DNA of 64,000 nucleotides, taken from NCBI RefSeq assembly GCF_964019385.1, contig NC_088644.1, positions 40,723,859 through 40,787,858 of the forward strand, read 5' to 3'. Both the position numbers and the translations under genes were made by a program. Below, piece by piece: positions 55,635 to 64,000 of this stretch. Every line of letters starts with the position of its first letter. Position 1 is the first letter of the stretch. The notes under the pieces were generated by a model. That model was not told the DNA's origin, did not search any database, and saw nothing but the letters and a program-made list of their open reading frames with translations. Source of the stretch: Sycon ciliatum. Taxonomy: Eukaryota > Porifera > Calcarea > Leucosolenida > Sycettidae.

Positions 55635-56022
55635 CCTGCACTCCGTGACAAACGAATTGCCACGGCGTACGCCCCGAGCTCCCCGGCATCCACGCAGACA
55701 GGTTACGGCCCAGCGGAGGAGGCAGAACCTGCACTCCGTGACAAACGAATTGCCACGGCGTACGCCCCGAGCTCCCCGGCATCCACGCAGACAGGTTACG
55801 GCCCAGCGGAGGAGGCAGAAGGCAATCTTGGCACGAAGATGGTGCATGAGAATAGTAGTTCCGAACTGCATGGATGCAAATTCCGTTGCTCCTCATTATT
55901 ATTATTACAGAGAATAGTAGTTCCGAACTGCATGGATGCAATTTCCGTTGCTCCTCATTATTATTATTACAGAGAATAGTAGTTCCGAACTGCATGGATG
56001 CAAATTCCGTTGCTCCTCATTA
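55635..56022 (+). repeat. Two tandem-repeat blocks: 2 x 93 bp and 3 x 61-62 bp
   Basis: Block one (55635-55820) has two copies of a unit with ctgcactccgtgacaaac and cacgcagacaggttacgg. Block two (55849-56022) has three copies of gagaatagtagttccgaac followed by cattattattattac. Sitting just ahead of the retroelement ORF1, they look like 5' UTR monomers of that element. Confidence 0.75.
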
Positions 56023-56046
56023 ATCGGACTTTCAGAGCATGACTAA

Positions 56047-56970
56047 GAGGATCTATCTAATGCCGACCTTGCCATCCTCGGCTTTGACGAACTTCGTGAC
56101 CTGGCCAAGAAAAATGAAATCTCGGTCACCAGCAATATTAACCGTGCTGCCATAGTCCGCCTGCTACGCCAACACGGGATCGGTAATGCAGGTCAGTCAC
56201 ATGTACATACTAGTAGTAATAGTCAAGCAAGTGCTGGCATTGATGAGTTGGCCAAGACAGTGCAGGAACTAGTTCGCCAGATGTCCGCCATTGTAGACCT
56301 GAAAGCGGAAGTTGAGTCTCTCCATTGCCAGCTAGCAGACGTTAGTTTAAAATCACAAACCCATGCACCTATCCCGCCCACCCAACCTACCGGTATGCCT
56401 TTTGATCACCATGAACCTACATGTACGAGTAGTTCCCCATCCGATCCACAGCATTTGAATTCCACCGTAGCACCAGCCCCACGTTCACAGCAGCAGCATT
56501 TGAATCCCAACGCACCCGTACAGTTTGAACAGAGGCTCACAAACACTCGTCCGCTCTACAGCGCCCAACTGATGAGCCTGCCACACCGTAGTACTCCACC
56601 GCCATCATTCCAACGTCCAGCTGACCAAACACCCACACCGTACACGCACAGTTCAGTCACATCATACTTCCACAAGACAAAGAAGTCAACACAGGGTCTC
56701 CTACGCGGTGGTTCCCGTGTAAGGTGCAAAGCGCTCCACGTCAGCAACATAGACAGCGGCTGCCATGCTGAGGCAATAGCTAAGTGGTGCGCAAACAAAG
56801 ATGTTCACATCATCAAATGCTCCGTGGCTGAAACACGCTATTTTGGACTGGCTTATGCCCATGTTGTGATTCCTGAAGAGCACTTCACCACGGTCCAACG
56901 TGATGATTTCTGGCCTGCCTCCGTACGTGTTCGCGAATGGCGCTTCTCCTCTGACAGTGTAGGTAAATAA
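56047..56970 (+). pseudogene. ORF1 of a CR1-like non-LTR retrotransposon, start damaged
   Basis: About 307 codons are open from 56047, but the frame lacks its start. An ATG at 56039 is out of frame by one base, which suggests a small indel near 56045. The product has an N-terminal alpha-helical segment (FDELRDLAKKNEISVTS), a coiled-coil-like part near 56260-56350, a Pro/Gln/His-rich middle, and a C-terminal domain with CHAEAIAKWCANKDVHI. ORF1 proteins of such elements bind RNA; that role is inferred here. Confidence 0.6.
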
Positions 56971-57062
56971 GCAGTACTTGCATCCTAAATCCCAACGCTC
57001 TCCCCTTCAACCCACACCCTCCAACTACTTCAACCGTTTCCTCGAGCCTGGACTCTACACTA

Positions 57063-60025
57063 AATGTTTTTGCACAGCCCTTCCAACCTAACTCCAGCTC
57101 CTCTAACCATTCTACTCAATCTTCTTCCCACGTGTCTGTTGCGGTGATAAATGCACGCTCAATAAACAACAAACTCGGTGAACTCTCCATCCTTTGTAAT
57201 GCCAAGAAGCCTGACATTATCTGCATCACCGAAACTTGGCTCACCACCAACCATACCTTACACTTGCCGAACTATGCAGTATTCCGCCGTGACCGACCGC
57301 AAACTCCCTCTAACCCTGACCCCTTCAGAGGCTATGGGGGTGTTGCCATCCTGGTGCTCACTACCGCCTTCAGCAAAGTGAGAGAGATTCACTCATTTCG
57401 GCAACAGAACTTTGAAGCAATTGCTATTGAAGCTACTCCCATAGGTTCATTCCAACCACTGTCGTTTGCCTGCTTGTATAGACCCCCTAACCAGCCCGCT
57501 GCTGACCTACAATATTTTGTAGATACTCTGCGGACTGCTCTCATTAAGCTACCTGCTCCATCATCTACCATTGTAACTGGTGATTTTAATGCCCATTGCC
57601 AGAGCTGGTGTGCCTCCGACTCAACATCTGCTGCAGGCTCTGCCTTGTGTAACCTTTTTCGCTCCATAGCACTGTCTCAACTTGTTACGTTCCACCCATC
57701 TTACATCCAATGGGCCCCGTGGCTGCCTGGACCTAGTCGCCACAAACATTCCCGAGAGGTTCACATCCATTGAATCCCTGAGCCCCCTGGGTGCCTCCGA
57801 TCACTTAATCATCCTCGGCAGGCTCTCCATAGCTAAAGACATAGCACAGTCTCGAGAGTCCACATCTGACACTGCACCGCCTCGCTTCAGCCATCACTTG
57901 CTCACTCAATCGCAATGGGAAGGCGTCAATGCTGAAATTGCCGCAACTCACTGGAGTGACCTTTTATGCGGCCTTGATATTGATACAGCCGTTTCTAACT
58001 TCTCGTCTGTCCTCGAATCGTCTCTCTCAGTCTGCTCTTCTCACCGCGATTACCAGTCAACCACCAGAAACCGAAGCCGCCCTTCACGCCAGGATCCACC
58101 ATGGATGACACCAGTGCTCAGGGCAGGCATTAAGAGAAAGCATGACCTCTACAGCATCTATAAAAATACCCTACCCCGTCCAATGCAACGCAGTACAAAC
58201 GTCAGCGGAATATAGCAAAAACGTTATCACGTGTAGCCCATAAAGAATACATCCAGTCCATTACTACTTCTCTCACCGACAGCCAGCGTCCATCACTTCA
58301 CTCATTTATAAGAACTCTTCGTAAATCAGCATCGTCATTGGGCTCTAGTCCAACAGCAATCACACGGTCTGACCAAAGTTCCGCCACTGCGCCTCTTGAT
58401 ATCGCGGATGCTCTGAATGAGCAGTTTACCAGCTTCTGCGTTAAGGATAGACCTGAATGGTTAGTTCCTCCTATCCACCAAATACCTGTAGAGTCAACGT
58501 TTACATCGCTGACGATTTCATCTCGTACTGTAACCAGATACATACGCAGTCTCCCCAATAAGAAGTCTCCTGGTTACGATGGTATACCAAACGAAATCCT
58601 GAAACACCTCCAAGACAGCCTAGCATATCCGTTATCGCTGCTCTTTAACATCTCTCTGTCGTCTGGAATCTTTCCCTCCGCATGGAAATACGCATTAGTG
58701 GTCCCAATTTATAAGCGCAAAGGCTGCCGGTCGGATGCAACGAACTACAGACCCATTTCCCTACTGTGCTGTATTTCAAAGCTGTTTGAGCGCATTGTGT
58801 ACGATCAGCTATATCGACACTTGTCCCCGTACTTGCATACCATGCAGTCTGGTTTCCGGCGAGGGGACTCCACAGCTCTGCACCTAGTCCACCTAATCCA
58901 AAACATCATGCAGTCCCGACATTTGAAAGAACATACTGGCATGTGCTTCTTTGACCTGGCGAAAGCCTTTGACACTGTTTGGCATAGAGGCCTGATTGCC
59001 AAGTTGGGTGCCTATGGCATTGGTGGCAACCTGCTTGTTTCTTTGAAAGCTACCTAACTGACAGGCTACAGGCTGTACGCGTCGGCAACACCCTCTCGTC
59101 TCCCCAGGCAATTAATTCTGGTGTGCCACAGGGGTCAATCCTGGGGCCACTATTCTTTTTAGTCTACGTCAATGATCTACCGATGTCTGTCCCTAATGTT
59201 TCACTGTTCGCCGATGACACCACAGTTTCCGCTTCAAGTAGTTGCAAGCAATTGCTAGTCAATGACCTCCAGAAAAAGATAAACTCCACCATTTCTTGGA
59301 TGTCGACTTGGAAGCTGAGACCGAACACTAGTAAGACCAAAGTGATGTTCTTCTGTAGCGGTGCTAGTGATCAGTTCTGCAATGTGTCTTTATCATGTCC
59401 TGGCAGCTCATCGACCATAGAAATTGTCCATGAACATAAGCACCTTGGTATAATTATTGACGACTGTCTAACATGGGCTCCTCATGTAGACTATATTTGC
59501 AAGAAAACTAGTAGTGTTCTCGGCATACTATATCCTCATCGTTCTCATTTGCCAAATACATGCCGTTCTATGTTTTATCGCTCGTATCTATTACCTATTT
59601 TCCAGTATGCATGTCAGTCTTGGTGTAGTCTAAGTCAACATCTTGTGAACAAACTTGAAATCCAACATAAATCTCTTCTTAAAATATTGTTTAACAAGCA
59701 GCGTTTATTTCCTAGTCTTGAGCTCTATTGTATCAGCAATACTCAGCCACTGCAAGATAATCGCAAACAGCAGCTTTGCGTTTTGATCCACAGAATTCGC
59801 CTAGGTAAAATTCCCATTCATCTCTCCGTATTCAATTGGTTTTCTCTGTCCCGGTCCACTCGTAATAGTCTCTCACTTCCCCGTGCTAATTCAGCCGCAT
59901 TTACCAACTCTCCTCTGTTTTTGTCCTACAGCCTTTGGCTGCAACTTCCCCAGCATGTTAAAAAGACATCAAAATGTCTTTCCAGCTTTAAAAATGCACT
60001 CCGATCGCATAATGTAGTACGATAG
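57063..60025 (+). pseudogene. ORF2 of a CR1-like non-LTR retrotransposon (endonuclease plus reverse transcriptase), several frameshifts
   Basis: The AP-type endonuclease reads INARSINNK, ITETWL, YRPPN, VTGDFNAH and then, in another frame, GASDHLII. The reverse transcriptase reads KKSPGYDGIPNEIL, YRPISLLCCISKLFERI, FDLAKAFDTVWH, then after a further shift GVPQGSILGPLFF and LFADDT. Frame changes near 57700, 58200-58330 and 59055 break the ORF, so it is dead. AFDTVWH with FADDT and the GVPQGSILGPL block fit CR1/L2/jockey-like clades. The end of ORF2 is homologous to the fragment at 34953. Confidence 0.88.
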
Positions 60026-60163
60026 GATCTCATTGCTGGATTCTTGTCTATCCTTCTTTCTTCTCTTTTTCTATATTCCTTTCTTTTCTTTTCTTGCCGT
60101 GGTTGGCTATCACCCCTCTCTCGCACTTTGCGTGCCAATTGGTCATGAACCACGAGTTGAGTG

Positions 60164-60183
60164 AAATAAATAAATAAATAAAT
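60164..60183 (+). repeat. (AAAT)n 3' terminus of the CR1-like element
   Basis: Five aaat units close the 3' UTR, as is usual for elements that end in short microsatellites. The 57 bp to the next AGT array are unrelated to the element. Confidence 0.75.
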
Positions 60184-60238
60184 GACGACGGAGTACTGTA
60201 GGTCAGAGTGCTTCTCCACCACGCGCTGAACAAGCCGC

Positions 60239-61539
<1,301 letters not shown>

Positions 61540-64000
61540 TTCTCAGTATTGCATCACCTCCACCCAGGAGCTGTGAGGTATTAGCTCCGGAGCCAGTTTT
61601 CACGCAATGTCCTGTGTTCATCATGCCTAAATGCTGCAAGTGTAACGCATTGGGCTCTTGTGCCAATTGCAGCTGCGCAAAGAATAGTGTCAGTTGTGAC
61701 AATTGCGTCCCGCTTTCAAAGGGGAGATGCAGAAACACTAACTTTAGCAAGGCGCCGAGAAGTTGCGCCTCCGTTGCAGCGCCAGATGGTACTCAGCCTG
61801 CACTAGCTGGTAGTGGACAAACAGCCTCTACGAGGACACAGGACCTCCAGTCAGCATCAGCCTCTGCTTTGGCATGCAGCCAATCATTGCCTTCTACTGC
61901 GGACGTTAATCTTCTGGCATTTCTCGATTCAACGCAGTCGTTAACCACCGATGCATCGCAGCCTGAGGCCAGCTCACAGAAGATGTCAATGCAGGAGTTG
62001 CGGCAGGCGTCGCAGCATCCAGACTCTCCGATCCCAGCCGTGTCGCAGCGGCCAACGTCTACCACCCCGTCTACACCGCTGGCCAGTCAGCCCCAGCCAC
62101 AGCAGCCGGCACGAGACAACTCCAGTACAGAAGCGGCGCACGATTTGGGCCCTTTGCCGACTGCTCCTGAGGGTCAACCAGACAGCCTACAGGGGGCGTA
62201 TGAAGAGTGTGTGACTTGGAGGAGAAATTTGTTTATTGTTCCCTTCGGAGCGGCCGGGAAGCAATTTGTTGAGGAAATTGCACGACTGGTTCGCAGTTTT
62301 CCGACGCGGCGCCCAACCGTGAACGAGCCTGGACATCAATAGCTGTCGCGTGCCACCTCCTGTTGCAGAAACCGCACGGACAGGGCTCCTCCTCCGAACA
62401 CGGAACTCACCTGACGCGTCGACTTGCTGTTTGGAAGTCAGGAGACATCAACACCCTGCTGCGTGAATGCCGATGCATCCAGGCGCATCTTCCGGCACAC
62501 CATACCCGGAACGTCGACCAGTCAGGCCAAATTGACGACACCTTGTTTTCAAAACTCGTATGTTCTGGGAAAACGCAGTCAGCCATTCGGATGGTTTGCT
62601 CCAGTGGCTCGGGTGGAGTGTTGTCAATGAGCGACACTGTCAGCGGCAGCCCAGGTTCAACAGTACGTGACATTCTGCTTGATAAGCATCCCCAGCCTGC
62701 TGTACCTCCGGATGACGCTCTCTTGCAGGGGCATGACGCGGCTACCCCTCAAGATCCGATCCTTTTTGCCAGGCTCACAGGAGCGCTGATCAAGCAGATA
62801 AGTCGTCAAATGTCCGGAGCGGCCGGTCCATCGGGCCTGGACTCTGATGCGTGGAAACGCATGTTGACCTGCTTCGCTGCAGCGTCTGACCAGCTCTGTG
62901 CGGCAATGGCAGAAGCAGGAAAACGCTTATGCACCCAGGAAGTCCCACCAGAAGAGCTAAGTTCGTTCACTGCGGCCCGCCTCATCCCACTGGACAAGCA
63001 ACCGGGGGTGCGCCCTATCGCTGTTGGGGAGGTTTTCCGGAGACTAATAGGCAAAGCTGTGATGAAGATAATTCAGTATGACGCCATGCACGCCACAGCC
63101 CCTCGTCAACTCTGTGTTGGTGTTCCGTCTGGGTGTGAAGCTGCCGTGCATACGATGACCGACATGCTTGTCTCGCCGGAGGTGGAGGGTGTGCTCTTGG
63201 TCGATGCCACCAACGCTTTCAACGCTATGAACCGCACAGCAGCCCTACACAACGTGCCACTCGTCTGCCCTGCCCTGGGGCAGGTGTTCAAGAACACCTA
63301 CAGCAGTCCATGCCGCCCCTACAGCAGTCCATGCCGCCTGTTTGTGTCGGGTGGTGGAGAGATAAGGAGTCAGGAGGGTACCTGCCAAGGTGATCCTCTC
63401 GCCATGGCGATATACGCGGTCGCCATGATGCCATTGATAGACAAGCTGTCAGAGTGCTGCCCCGACGTGGTGCAGCTATGGTATGCTGATGACGATGCTG
63501 GTGGCGGACAGCTCCTCAATCTAAGGCAGTACTGGGATGGGATTCTGGAGCATGGCCCTGGGTATGGGTACTACCCTAACGCGAACAAGACAACACTAAT
63601 TGTCAAGGAGCAGCATTCGGCCCTGGCACTCCAGCTTTTCAGGGACACGGGCATTCGTGTTGTGACCGAGGGTGCTCGTTATCTTGGCGGCGCACTCGGT
63701 ACAACGGTCTTCTGTGAGGAGTATATCACAGATTTGATCGACAAGTGGACGCTGCAGGTTGATCGCCTGGCGGAGGTGGCCACCACTCAGCCACATGCTG
63801 CGTACGAGGTGTTTGTAAAGGGCCTCGTGTCCAAGTGGCGCTACCACTTGCGCGTCCTATCTTGCCCTGCGCATCTTCTGGCCCGTCTCGACGCCGCCAT
63901 TACGGACAAGCTGCTGCCAGCGCTCAGCGGCCATTCGTGTTCGGACGAGTCGGCACTGAGAAAGTTGCTATCGCTACCAGCGCGGTTTGGTGGCATGGCA
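61540..64000 (+). mobile_element. Second (AGT)n-associated non-LTR retrotransposon (family 2), 3'-partial at the window edge
   Basis: It begins directly after agtagt with a short leader of about 83 nt to the ATG at 61623. It is related to family 1 in protein but not in UTR sequence. The 3' end lies outside the window, so its junction cannot be seen. Confidence 0.85.
61623..64000 (+). pseudogene. Family 2 retrotransposon protein: Cys-rich finger and reverse transcriptase, one frameshift, 3'-partial
   Basis: From ATG 61623 the Cys-rich N-terminus has the family 1 pattern (CCKC-x6-C-x2-CxC-x5-C-x2-C-x7-C). The frame runs to a stop at 62340-62342. Homology to family 1 continues one frame over from about 62302, where one base seems missing in agttttccgac. 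The second frame stays open to 64000. It shows RLIPLDKQPGVRPIAVGEVF, LVDATNAFNAMNR, EGTCQGDPLA, WYADDDAG and RYLGG. A 21-bp tandem duplication at 63300-63340 adds seven residues (YSSPCRP) between the two catalytic blocks. The endonuclease part lies beyond the window. The frameshift may be real or an assembly error. Confidence 0.85.

Overview
The window looks like nuclear DNA of an animal, probably a marine invertebrate and possibly an early-branching lineage such as a sponge. The reasons are GT-AG introns in every host gene, two Ly6/uPAR-type three-finger genes (a metazoan family), very dense microsatellites, many short inverted-repeat elements and several classes of retrotransposon. The species cannot be fixed from the sequence alone.

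Region by region. (1) 1-16.4 kb: one long, intron-rich plus-strand gene whose 5' end lies outside the window. Sixteen exons, all with compatible phases, join a class V aminotransferase (cysteine-desulfurase-like) domain, a 232-codon low-complexity linker and a TtcA-type PP-loop ATPase with Fe-S cysteines. This suggests a tRNA sulfur-transfer enzyme with its sulfur source built in. Its introns hold MITEs, minisatellites (61, 51, 48, 38 and 33 bp units), CT and GT microsatellites, and a triplicated exon. (2) 17.8-21.1 kb: a two-exon gene for a type II membrane protein with a right-handed beta-helix-like ectodomain. (3) 22.2-27.1 kb: a Ty3/Gypsy LTR retrotransposon with one intact gag-pol frame, LTRs identical where both exist, and a 5' LTR missing its first 56 bp. 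(4) 27.1-32 kb: nested inverted-repeat elements, an unrecognised 158-codon ORF, and fragments of two non-LTR retrotransposon types. (5) 32.4-45.0 kb: two Ly6/uPAR genes (32397-33348 and 44215-44979) with the same exon-intron layout, separated by transposon debris. (6) 45.6-64 kb: very long (AGT)n arrays carrying retrotransposons. These are a complete 4.2 kb element with a restriction-like endonuclease and two 5'-truncated copies of it, all with the same 3' junction on AGT; a decayed CR1-like element; and a second family related to the first, frameshifted and cut by the window end.

The two strongest signals are the desulfurase-TtcA fusion and the pair of related endonuclease-type retrotransposon families whose observed ends fall on (AGT)n. 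The second points to microsatellite-targeted insertion and perhaps to retrotransposon-driven growth of the arrays.
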